Assembly (NCBI RefSeq): GCF_019916085.1
Contig: NZ_CP049834.1
Span: forward strand, 1,998,501-2,062,500
DNA: 64,000 bases
From: Aquirufa lenticrescens
GTDB lineage: Bacteria > Bacteroidota > Bacteroidia > Cytophagales > Spirosomataceae
Direction: 5' to 3'
Shown here: in pieces, positions 7,219 through 14,416 of the stretch
How the letters are laid out: each line of letters starts with the position of its first letter
Position numbering within the stretch: position 1 is the first letter of the stretch
Program-made: the position numbers and the translations under genes
The notes under the pieces: model-generated
Databases searched by the model: none
The model's input: only the letters and a program-made list of their open reading frames with translations
What the model was told of the DNA's origin: nothing

Positions 7219-8690
7219 TAGGCTGCTTTTTTAGCTGATTTGATATATATAATTCCAATGACTACGCATACGCTAATTAAAGTGATAGGGTAGTTTAATC
7301 CTTCCAAATAGGGTTTTTGAACGACTCCTGCGGTTTGTGCATTCGAAACTAAGAAGGTCGCGATCGCTGGCATTAATCCACCAAAAACGCCATTCCCAAT
7401 GTGATAGGGCAAGGACATTGAGGTATATCGAATTTTAGTGGGAAACATTTCTACTAAAAAGGCGGCGATAGGACCATAGGCCATCGTCACAAAAGAGATT
7501 AAGAAAAACACATAAGCGACTAAAGTCCACTGGTCTTTCTCGTTTATTTTAATGCTAATCTTAGATTCCGTTTTATCTAGAGAAACTTCCGTAATGACAT
7601 TTTTATAGGAACTGCCATCTGTAAATTCCTTAGTCACGGTAGTTGTTTTACCTTGTAGTATCATCTTTTCTGAACCCGGAACTACCGTTTTATTCGTCAC
7701 ATCCACTGTTTTGTACATTTGGTCAAAAATGGGACGATAGGAGAAAACGGCTATAATCATACCCGCCATCATAATTCCTTTGCGTCCTATTTTATCCGAT
7801 AACGCGCCAAAAATCACAAATAAAGGGGTTCCCAATAATAGTCCTATGACTAAAATCATGTTTGTCTGAATATCATCTAGATTACAGATTTTTAAGAGGA
7901 AAGTTTGGGCATAAAACTGACCTGTGTACCAAACCAAACCTTGTCCCATTGTCGCACCGAAAAGCGCTAAGAGTACATATTTCAAGTTTAGTTTATTGCC
8001 AAAAGATTCTTTCAAGGGGTTTTTGCTGATATTTCCCTCTGCTTTGGCCTTCTCAAACATGGGTGACTCCTCCATGTTTTTGCGGATTAACAGAGAAACG
8101 AGCACCATCAAAATAGAAACCAGAAAGGGAATTCTCCAGCCATATTCATCGAATGCTTCTTTGCTCATGGATGACCTAGTGGCCATAATAACGGCTAGTG
8201 AAATAACTAGACCTAGTGTGGCAGTTGTTTGAATCCAAGAGGTGAAAAATCCACGCCTTTCTGCGGGCGCGTGTTCCGCCACATAGGTTGCGGCTCCACC
8301 ATATTCACCGCCTAAAGCAAGACCTTGTAAGAGACGTAATGTTAAGACTAAAATAGGAGCCCAAGCTCCAATAGTGGCATAAGAGGGGATTAAACCAATC
8401 GCAAAAGTGGCGCCTCCCATCAGCATCAGGGTGACCATAAAGGTGTATTTACGGCCAATTAAATCACCCAATCGACCGAATACTAAAGCCCCAAAAGGTC
8501 GTACCACAAAACCGGCTGCAAATGTCGCTAAGGTGTTTAAAAAGGCTGCAGTTGGATTATCAGTTGGAAAGAATTTGGTCGATAAAACCGTAGCTAGGCT
8601 GCCAAAAATATAGAAATCATACCACTCAATTAAGGTACCGACAGACGACGCACTAATAATATAGGCGAGGCTTTGTTTTTTGGTTGTCAT
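7218..8690 (-). CDS. MFS transporter, metabolite:H+ symporter type, with periplasmic insert
   Basis: A 490-residue inner-membrane carrier with 12 predicted helices. The MFS motif A appears twice (GRLGDLIGRK about 72-81; GALSDKIGRK about 295-304). LRLLQGLALGGEYGGAATYVAEHAP (about 118-142) is typical of the ProP/KgtP/ShiA group that moves organic acids with protons. Between helices 9 and 10, residues about 322-389 form an unusual polar, Thr/Lys-rich segment that should face the periplasm. The gene starts the operon with the small membrane protein and acs, which points to acetate or a related carboxylate as cargo (inference). Confidence 0.85.
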   Translation of the reverse strand: MTTKKQSLAYIISASSVGTLIEWYDFYIFGSLATVLSTKFFPTDNPTAAFLNTLATFAAGFVVRPFGALVFGRLGDLIGRKYTFMVTLMLMGGATFAIGLIPSYATIGAWAPILVLTLRLLQGLALGGEYGGAATYVAEHAPAERRGFFTSWIQTTATLGLVISLAVIMATRSSMSKEAFDEYGWRIPFLVSILMVLVSLLIRKNMEESPMFEKAKAEGNISKNPLKESFGNKLNLKYVLLALFGATMGQGLVWYTGQFYAQTFLLKICNLDDIQTNMILVIGLLLGTPLFVIFGALSDKIGRKGIMMAGMIIAVFSYRPIFDQMYKTVDVTNKTVVPGSEKMILQGKTTTVTKEFTDGSSYKNVITEVSLDKTESKISIKINEKDQWTLVAYVFFLISFVTMAYGPIAAFLVEMFPTKIRYTSMSLPYHIGNGVFGGLMPAIATFLVSNAQTAGVVQKPYLEGLNYPITLISVCVVIGIIYIKSAKKAA

Positions 8691-8710
8691 TATTATTAAA
8701 TAGGTTGTAG

Positions 8711-8718
8711 CAAATCTA
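8711..8718 (-). promoter_or_regulatory. Candidate promoter -7 box for the MFS-acs operon
   Basis: On the minus strand this reads TAGATTTG, a full match to the Bacteroidota -7 consensus TAnnTTTG. A weak -33-like TTTAG lies 20 bases upstream. It sits about 20 bp ahead of the MFS start. Confidence 0.5.
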
Positions 8719-8739
8719 TCATTTTCTGCCTAATTCTGC

Positions 8740-8747
8740 TAAATTTG
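8740..8747 (+). promoter_or_regulatory. Candidate promoter -7 box for the 8765 gene
   Basis: TAAATTTG matches TAnnTTTG and lies 17 bp before the ATG at 8765. No clear -33 TTTG was seen at the usual spacing. Confidence 0.4.
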
Positions 8748-8764
8748 AGCCAAAATTCTTGCTT

Positions 8765-9244
8765 ATGTATACCGAAACACAACGCTTCACTCAGTGGTGG
8801 TTATGGCTGATATTAATAGGCTCTTGGATAACTATGATGTACTCCATTGCCACTGTATCACCTGCTACAACCATCTCATTTTTGATATCATTTGTTGTAG
8901 GGATGTTATTGCCTGTTTTGTTTTGGCAAATGAAATTAACGACTCGCATTACTGCTGATGGCATCTATGTGCGCTTTTTTCCATTCCATTTGAATGAGAA
9001 ATTCTTCGCTTGGGATACAATCACATCTTCTTCCGTTCGCACTTACAGCCCTTTGATGGAATATGGTGGCTGGGGAATCAAATACAGCTTTAAGGGAAAT
9101 GGTTTAGTCTATAATACGGCGGGAAACGTGGGTTTGCAGCTCTATTTTAAAGAGGGAGATCCTATCTTAATTGGCACCCAAAAAGGGGAGGAGATTAAGC
9201 AGGTTTTAGCGGCATTAGGTCATTTAAACGAATCTGTGAAATAA
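8765..9244 (+). CDS. Small membrane protein (DUF6141-like)
   Basis: A 159-residue protein with two hydrophobic segments near the N-terminus (about 10-30 and 35-55) and a soluble C-terminal part. The start at the ATG (MYTETQRFTQWWLW) is preferred over an in-frame TTG six bases upstream. The N-terminal EQRF-like stretch followed by a WWLW helix, and the later YGGWGIKYS block, recall DUF6141-type proteins of Bacteroidota; this is a recollection, not a search result. The function is unknown. It lies alone between the divergent MFS operon and the helicase. Confidence 0.6.
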   Translation: MYTETQRFTQWWLWLILIGSWITMMYSIATVSPATTISFLISFVVGMLLPVLFWQMKLTTRITADGIYVRFFPFHLNEKFFAWDTITSSSVRTYSPLMEYGGWGIKYSFKGNGLVYNTAGNVGLQLYFKEGDPILIGTQKGEEIKQVLAALGHLNESVK

Positions 9245-9250
9245 AAGGCG

Positions 9251-9258
9251 TACCTTTG
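9251..9258 (+). promoter_or_regulatory. Promoter -7 box upstream of the DEAD-box helicase
   Basis: TACCTTTG followed by CG is a full TAnnTTTG match of the form commonly seen in this phylum. It would give a leader of about 55-60 nt before the ATG at 9321. Long leaders are common on cold-inducible helicase mRNAs, but no leader fold was worked out here. Confidence 0.6.
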
Positions 9259-9320
9259 CGCCACATTATGAGGATGTTTGTTAGTATTTCATTGCTCATA
9301 ACACATCTTTATACAGTTAT

Positions 9321-10622
9321 ATGTCATTTGAATCATTACACCTCATTGAGCCTATTTTAAAGGCGCTCAAAGAAGAGGGTTATACAAATCCTACACCAAT
9401 TCAAGCCCAATCAATCCCTATAGTCCTTCGTGGCACGGATTTATTAGGTTGCGCCCAAACGGGTACGGGTAAAACGGCAGCATTTACGTTGCCCATCATT
9501 CAACTTTTAGAGGAGAACAAATCGTTCTCAAAAAATAAGAAAATCCGCGCCTTAATCGTGACTCCTACGCGGGAGTTAGCGATTCAAATTGGTGAAAGTT
9601 TCAGAGCCTATGCGCGTCATACGGACTTGAAATATGCGGTTATTTTTGGGGGTGTAGGCCAAAGTCCCCAAGTCTCAGCCATCCGCAGCGGCGCTGATGT
9701 GGTGATTGCGACGCCTGGACGTCTTTTGGACCTAATGAACCAACGCCTTTTATCCATCGCAGATGTAGAATATTTCGTCTTAGATGAGGCGGATCGCATG
9801 CTTGATATGGGTTTCATTCACGATGTGAAGAAATTATTAGCGGCTTTGCCACACAAACGCCAGTCGCTTTTTTTCTCGGCTACGATGCCACCGGAAATTG
9901 TGAAACTAGCGGGAAGTATTTTGAAAAACCCGGCTTCTGTTTCCGTAACACCGGTTTCCTCTACCGTTGAGATTATCAATCAATCGGTTTATTTCGTAGA
10001 CAAAGGCAATAAAAACGATTTATTGCTCGACATCTTACAAGATACCTCGATCAAAACAGCCCTTGTCTTCACCCGAACTAAACACGGAGCAGATAAAGTG
10101 GTTAAAATGCTATTGAAAGCTAGTATTAAGGCAGAAGCGATTCACGGGAATAAGTCCCAAAACGCCCGACAAACGGCGCTTAAAAACTTCAAAGCCCAAA
10201 CTACGCGTGTGCTTGTCGCTACCGACATCGCCGCTCGTGGTATTGATATCGATGAATTAGAATACGTAGTTAACTTCGAATTATCGAACATCGCTGAAAC
10301 CTACGTTCACCGTATCGGTCGTACCGGTCGTGCAGGAGCAAAAGGTGCCGCGATTTCATTCTGCGATATCGAGGAAAAAGCATATTTGAAAGACATTGAG
10401 AAATTAATTGGGAAGAAGATTCCAGTAGTGGAAGCGCACAAATACCCGATGAAAGTCTTGCATGTAGAAAAAGCAGCTAAAAAACCGCAAGGTCAATCGC
10501 GTAATGGCGGTGGTTCTCGTACGGGTGCTCCAGCAGCTGCAGCAAAAGATGCCAAGCCAGCTCGTTCTTTCGATAAGGCAAGTTCTGGCCGTAAATGGTA
10601 CGGAAAGAAAAATACCTATTGA
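9321..10622 (+). CDS. DEAD-box RNA helicase, RhlE type
   Basis: A 433-residue helicase with all core motifs: Q motif (NPTPIQ, about 23-28), Walker A AQTGTGKT (45-52), PTRELAIQI, TPGRLLDL, DEAD in VLDEADRMLDMGF, SAT in FFSATMPPE, then ATDIAARGIDIDEL and HRIGRTGRAG in the second RecA domain. The C-terminus (about 385-433) is a low-complexity Lys/Arg/Gly/Ala tail typical of RNA-binding extensions. It acts in the cytoplasm on ribosome assembly or mRNA turnover. miaA follows after three bases, so the two are probably cotranscribed. Confidence 0.93.
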   Translation: MSFESLHLIEPILKALKEEGYTNPTPIQAQSIPIVLRGTDLLGCAQTGTGKTAAFTLPIIQLLEENKSFSKNKKIRALIVTPTRELAIQIGESFRAYARHTDLKYAVIFGGVGQSPQVSAIRSGADVVIATPGRLLDLMNQRLLSIADVEYFVLDEADRMLDMGFIHDVKKLLAALPHKRQSLFFSATMPPEIVKLAGSILKNPASVSVTPVSSTVEIINQSVYFVDKGNKNDLLLDILQDTSIKTALVFTRTKHGADKVVKMLLKASIKAEAIHGNKSQNARQTALKNFKAQTTRVLVATDIAARGIDIDELEYVVNFELSNIAETYVHRIGRTGRAGAKGAAISFCDIEEKAYLKDIEKLIGKKIPVVEAHKYPMKVLHVEKAAKKPQGQSRNGGGSRTGAPAAAAKDAKPARSFDKASSGRKWYGKKNTY

Positions 10623-10625
10623 TAA

Positions 10626-11531
10626 GTGAAAAAATCAGCTAAAATACTGCTCGTCATCGTAGGTCCCACAGCAGTGGGTAAGACCGCACTTTGTGTGGAA
10701 TTAGCGAAGCACCTACAGACGGACATTATTTCGGCGGATTCCCGTCAATTTTACCGCGAACTTTCCATAGGGACGGCAAAGCCATCGGCTGAAGAGCAGG
10801 GTGGGGTAACCCACCATTTTGTGGATTCTCATTCGGTTGAGGACTATTTCTCCCCAGGCGATTTCGAGCGGGAGTCGATGAAGTTATTGACGAAACTCTT
10901 CAAAAAGCACGATGTTGTAGTCGCTACTGGCGGCTCCGGATTGTATTTGAAAGCCTTGATGGAGGGTTTGGATGTGATGCCGGAAGCGGATTTAGCCTTG
11001 CGCGAAACGCTGAATGCACGCTTGGAAAAAGAAGGACTTTGGGCTTTATTCTCTGAATTGAAGCAATTAGATCCCGTTTATGCCGCTCAGGTAGATGCCA
11101 AAAATCCACAGCGCGTCGTTCGGGCCCTTGAGGTCTGCCTTTCCACTGGGAAACCCTATTCTGAATTTCGATTAGCTCAAAAACCAGCCAGACCTTTCCA
11201 AGTCATTAAGATTTGTCTAGAACGTTCGCGTGAAGAGTTATATACGCGAATCGATCAACGGATGGATCAGATGCTCACGGCTGGTTTAGTGGCCGAAGCA
11301 CGTGCATTCGAGGATAAGCAACATTTATATGCCTTGAAAACCTTAGGTTACAAAGAAGTCTATGCGTTTTTGCGGGGTGAATACGATGAGGAGGAAATGG
11401 TTCGCTTGTTAAAGCGCAATAACCGTCATTATGCGAAGAAACAAATGACTTGGTTCAGAAATCAGGATGAATTTATCTATTTGCATCCGTCGACTGCCTT
11501 TGTCGAAATATTGAAACAATTAGAGGCTTAA
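10626..11531 (+). CDS. miaA: tRNA dimethylallyltransferase
   Basis: A 301-residue enzyme that adds dimethylallyl to N6 of A37 in tRNAs reading UNN codons. The P-loop is VGPTAVGKTALC (about 12-23), followed by the conserved DIISADSRQFYRELSIGTAKP block and the later YALKTLGYKE and RNNRHYAKKQMTWFRN segments. The start is GTG at 10626, three bases after the helicase TGA; no ATG fits the conserved N-terminus MKKSAKILLVIVGP. Its 3' end overlaps the convergent rhodanese gene by 12 bp. Confidence 0.95.
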   Translation: MKKSAKILLVIVGPTAVGKTALCVELAKHLQTDIISADSRQFYRELSIGTAKPSAEEQGGVTHHFVDSHSVEDYFSPGDFERESMKLLTKLFKKHDVVVATGGSGLYLKALMEGLDVMPEADLALRETLNARLEKEGLWALFSELKQLDPVYAAQVDAKNPQRVVRALEVCLSTGKPYSEFRLAQKPARPFQVIKICLERSREELYTRIDQRMDQMLTAGLVAEARAFEDKQHLYALKTLGYKEVYAFLRGEYDEEEMVRLLKRNNRHYAKKQMTWFRNQDEFIYLHPSTAFVEILKQLEA

Positions 11532-11792
11532 ATAGGCTTCGAGACCACCTTCGAGGTGATCGATGTTTGTGAAGCCTTTGGCCTTTAACAAACGCATGGC
11601 AATCAAACTCTGCGTCCCATTATAACAGATAATTACCCAATTTTTATCTTTAGAAATTTCATCGATGCGCTCCAAAAGGGTATCCAATGAAACGTGAAAA
11701 CCTCCTAAATTAAAGTCATCCCATTCTCTGGGCGTCCGTATATCTAAGAGGTTTAATTGGTTTAATTCAGCCTTGAAATCTGAAGCAGTCAT
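11520..11792 (-). CDS. Rhodanese-like domain protein
   Basis: A 90-residue single rhodanese domain with LDIRTPREWDDFNLGGFHVS near the N-terminus and the active-site loop ICYNGTQSLIAMRLL, whose cysteine is kept although the loop differs from the classical CRSGxR. The length suits a stand-alone sulfur carrier or a small regulatory rhodanese. It lies one base after the second rhodanese gene on the same strand. The convergent overlap with miaA means the last four codons are shared antisense. Confidence 0.85.
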   Translation of the reverse strand: MTASDFKAELNQLNLLDIRTPREWDDFNLGGFHVSLDTLLERIDEISKDKNWVIICYNGTQSLIAMRLLKAKGFTNIDHLEGGLEAYLSL

Positions 11793-11793
11793 G

Positions 11794-12093
11794 TTAATAT
11801 CCAGCCGCTTGCCACGCCATCATTCCGCCTAACACGTTGCGTACATTCGAGTAGCCTTCTGCCGTTAAATAAGCTGCAGCACGTCCAGAACGAGCACCTG
11901 AACGACAATGGATAAGAATTTCTTCATTTTTAAGGTGAGCGATTTCGTCTAAACGATCAGGCAATTCACCCAAAGGGATCAAAGTCGCCCCTATGTTGAA
12001 TTCATCAAATTCATATTCTTCGCGCACATCGAACAAGTTCAGTTTTTCACCCTTGTCCATTCGCTCTTTTAATTCTTCAATTGTAATATCCAT
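11794..12093 (-). CDS. Rhodanese-like domain protein (canonical CRSGAR loop)
   Basis: A rhodanese domain of about 99 residues with LFDVREEYEFDEFNIGA and the catalytic loop IHCRSGARSGRAAAYL, where the cysteine would carry persulfide. I place the start at MDITIEELKERM (ATG at 12091-12093), one base after the stop of the PASTA gene. A longer frame starting at 12114 would add seven residues and overlap that gene by 20 bp. The tandem arrangement of two small rhodaneses suggests duplication with divergence, since the downstream copy has a less canonical loop. Confidence 0.88.
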   Translation of the reverse strand: MDITIEELKERMDKGEKLNLFDVREEYEFDEFNIGATLIPLGELPDRLDEIAHLKNEEILIHCRSGARSGRAAAYLTAEGYSNVRNVLGGMMAWQAAGY

Positions 12094-12094
12094 C

Positions 12095-12868
12095 TTATTC
12101 GTTATTTCCGTCACCTACCACCCAAACATCAATCGTGTCACCTGGATGAATACTCGTTCCATCGCAAGTGGCACAGGTTTGTTTGAATACAGTTCCTGCT
12201 GTTAAATCACTATTTGCCTCGTAAGTCACGTGGCCTAATTTTAAATTCATTCCTGCCAAAATAATCGACACCTCATCTAAAGGCTTTCCAATCAAATCGG
12301 GTAATTCAATTTCCGCATCTGCAGTACCATTTCCGATATACAAATCCACCTCTGTACCCTTCGGAATACTGCTTCCAGCCGTTATTTTACGTCCCAAAGC
12401 TTGCATGTCAATGACCTCCTTCAAACGTGGATCATTCACTTGATGTACAATCCCTTTTTTCAATCCAGCAATAATCAATTGTTGCTCTGCACTTCGTACT
12501 GACAAGCCAATTAAATTAGGCATTCTGATGGTAGGAGGTGTTTCTGAATTGATTGTAATGTAGATTTTACGACCTGATTTAACTAAGGCATTTGGCAATG
12601 GATATTGCGATAAGATCGTCAAAGGTGGCTTATCTGCCACAAACGTACAGTCCGAAATTTCGTATTCTAGGTTATTCGCATCGACAGATTCCTCCATCTT
12701 ATCCATCGACATTCCTTTTAAATTAGGAACTTTAATGGTCTCCCCATGATGCGTGCTCCAGGGTAAATACACAAAAAAGAAACCAAAAAACAACACTAAG
12801 AATAACGTCACTAAGATCGCGACGTGCAGGTAGAAGTCCTTTTTTGATTTAGTTGAAATGATTGCCAT
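12095..12868 (-). CDS. PASTA-domain membrane protein
   Basis: A 257-residue protein with a short cytoplasmic N-terminus, one membrane helix (about 14-36: HVAILVTLFLVLFFGFFFVY) and three periplasmic PASTA repeats, recognisable from VPNLKGMSMDKMEESV, MPNLIGLSVRSAEQQL and LPDLIGKPLDEVSIIL. PASTA repeats bind muropeptides or act as spacers in serine/threonine kinases and PBPs; here no kinase or PBP domain is attached, which is common in Bacteroidota. The C-terminus has a CATC pair. It leads the run that includes the two rhodaneses. Confidence 0.9.
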   Translation of the reverse strand: MAIISTKSKKDFYLHVAILVTLFLVLFFGFFFVYLPWSTHHGETIKVPNLKGMSMDKMEESVDANNLEYEISDCTFVADKPPLTILSQYPLPNALVKSGRKIYITINSETPPTIRMPNLIGLSVRSAEQQLIIAGLKKGIVHQVNDPRLKEVIDMQALGRKITAGSSIPKGTEVDLYIGNGTADAEIELPDLIGKPLDEVSIILAGMNLKLGHVTYEANSDLTAGTVFKQTCATCDGTSIHPGDTIDVWVVGDGNNE

Positions 12869-12900
12869 AGAGGGAGAAATCTAATATGGTGCAAGATAAT

Positions 12901-12987
12901 AAAATCATCATAGAATTGGATTCAAAATGCAGAAATTGTGCTGCGCAATAATTTCTTGCATTTTAATCCAATTCCATTCTTCATTTT
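12901..12987. repeat. Long inverted repeat with core GTGCTGCGCAAT
   Basis: The arms of about 25 bp (12913-12937 and 12950-12975) are nearly perfect reverse complements. Weaker pairing continues outward to about 12901 and 12987. Between the arms lies GTGCTGCGCAAT (12938-12949), identical to the core at 23743-23754, while the arms of the two loci are unrelated. The repeat lies upstream of the PASTA gene and beyond the terminator that follows the Gfo/Idh gene. Confidence 0.82.
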
Positions 12988-13018
12988 CTTTCTTCTCTCT
13001 AATCTAAATTTTGCGTAA

Positions 13019-13046
13019 CAAAAAAGGGGCTTCCGCCCCCATTTTG
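13019..13046 (-). terminator. Intrinsic terminator after the Gfo/Idh-DUF1080 operon
   Basis: On the minus strand a GGGGC stem with a GGAA loop is followed by a T run. It lies about 40-60 bp past the stop of the oxidoreductase gene. Confidence 0.85.
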
Positions 13047-13048
13047 TT

Positions 13049-13086
13049 TACTGACCACTGACTACTGACCACTGGCTACTGTCTAG
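13049..13086. repeat. CTGAC-type degenerate tandem repeat
   Basis: Repeated units of the form ACTGACCACTGACT with the last unit GGCTACTGTC, which runs up to the stop region of the oxidoreductase gene. A related tract in opposite orientation lies at about 4957-4985 next to another terminator. Confidence 0.6.
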
Positions 13087-14408
13087 TACTTAAACACCTT
13101 ATCACCCGCCATTACCTCTTGCGTTTTTTCGTCAAAAGTAACGCGTTGTCCCGTGCGGTAAGCTGCATTAGACATGATGGTTGCGATCGAGTGTTGGTAA
13201 CCTGCTTCGATAGGAGCATTAGGCGTTTTGCGAGAACGAACACATTCCATCCAGTTTTTCACGTGGTTGAAAGTTAAGATATCTCCGCCTGTATCTGCAT
13301 CCGTCGCTACTTTTGCTCCTTCGATTTTCATCGTTGGTAATAAGTTGGCTTGAAGGCCCATTGCTTTTGCTTCGCGCTCACGAAGACCTCCGTTAGGCGA
13401 GATGGTATTCGTGTCTAGGTTTAATTCGCCACCGTTAGAGTAGTAAATTTCTTTCGTTCCACCGGCTGCATTAGAGAAGCGAGAGGTGAATTGTACCTGG
13501 AATCCTTTGTTTCCTTTGCCATAGTCAAATACCACAGTCATGGTGTCCGCATTTACACGGCCATCATTCCATTGGTAAATTCCTCCATTTGCTACTACTG
13601 AGTTAGGGTGAGATAAACCAGAGAACCAGTGTACGGTGTCGATTTGGTGAGACATCCATTGTCCTGGAATTCCTGATGAATACGGCCAGAATAGGCGGTA
13701 TTCTAAGTATTTACGAGGATCAAATTTATCTGCTGGGCGATTCATTAAGAAGCGTTTCCAGTCGATATCAGATTCTTTTAAGATGCTTGTTAATTCTGGG
13801 CGTCTCCAGCGACCTGGTTGATTAACGTTCCACATCAATTCTACCATTTTAATATCGCCAAACTTACCTGACTTGATGAATTCATCCGCTGCCCAGTAGT
13901 TTTCTCCTGAACGACGTTGAGAACCGATTTGAACGATTTTGCCAGAGTCTTTAACCGCTTTTAAAACCGCGCGGTTGTCTTCCATCGTTTCGGCTAATGG
14001 CTTTTCTGTGTAGGTATCGCAACCTGCTTTTACGGCTTCAATCGTATGCAATGCGTGCTGAAAGTCAGCTGTGGAGATGAATACGGCATCGATCCCTTTC
14101 GCAGAATACAATTCCTCATTGTTTCTGTAAGTTTGGATAGATCCGCCTAATTCTTTTTCTAAAAAGGCTTTTCCTTCATCTCTGCGGCGATTCCAAAGAT
14201 CTGAAAGAGCGACCATTTCGAAGTTCATTCCTTTGGCCAAAGCCTTAAAAGGAGGAACGTGTGAGGCACGGTGACGATCAGAGAAACCTACGCAAGCCAC
14301 GCGAACGCGGTCGTTTGCGCCAAGAATCTTGCTGTACGATTTTGGGCTAAAAGCTAAAGTACCTAGAGAAGCTAGGGCACCTTTGTGTAAAAATTCTCTT
14401 CTTTCCAT
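13083..14408 (-). CDS. Gfo/Idh/MocA family oxidoreductase, Tat-exported
   Basis: A 441-residue protein. The N-terminus MERREFLHKGALASLGTLAF is a twin-arginine signal, so it is probably exported. A Rossmann domain follows (VRVACVGFSD), with DAVFISTADFQHALHTIEAVKAG and the conserved EKPLAETMEDN segment; the C-terminal half is the alpha/beta oxidoreductase domain. Members oxidise or isomerise sugars with tightly bound NAD(P). It lies eight bases downstream of a double-DUF1080 gene. DUF1080 proteins act on 3-keto-disaccharides, so the pair may process keto-glycosides in the periplasm (inference). Confidence 0.9.
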   Translation of the reverse strand: MERREFLHKGALASLGTLAFSPKSYSKILGANDRVRVACVGFSDRHRASHVPPFKALAKGMNFEMVALSDLWNRRRDEGKAFLEKELGGSIQTYRNNEELYSAKGIDAVFISTADFQHALHTIEAVKAGCDTYTEKPLAETMEDNRAVLKAVKDSGKIVQIGSQRRSGENYWAADEFIKSGKFGDIKMVELMWNVNQPGRWRRPELTSILKESDIDWKRFLMNRPADKFDPRKYLEYRLFWPYSSGIPGQWMSHQIDTVHWFSGLSHPNSVVANGGIYQWNDGRVNADTMTVVFDYGKGNKGFQVQFTSRFSNAAGGTKEIYYSNGGELNLDTNTISPNGGLREREAKAMGLQANLLPTMKIEGAKVATDADTGGDILTFNHVKNWMECVRSRKTPNAPIEAGYQHSIATIMSNAAYRTGQRVTFDEKTQEVMAGDKVFKY

Positions 14409-14416
14409 AGGTTGGT

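Noticed and set aside
13019-13046. GGGGC-GGAA-GCCCC hairpin as part of the mini-hairpin family
   Set aside because: It has a four-base loop and a T run on the minus strand, so it is better explained as an ordinary terminator.
13049-13086. CRISPR array
   Set aside because: Units are about 14 bp, degenerate and without spacers; no cas gene is present.
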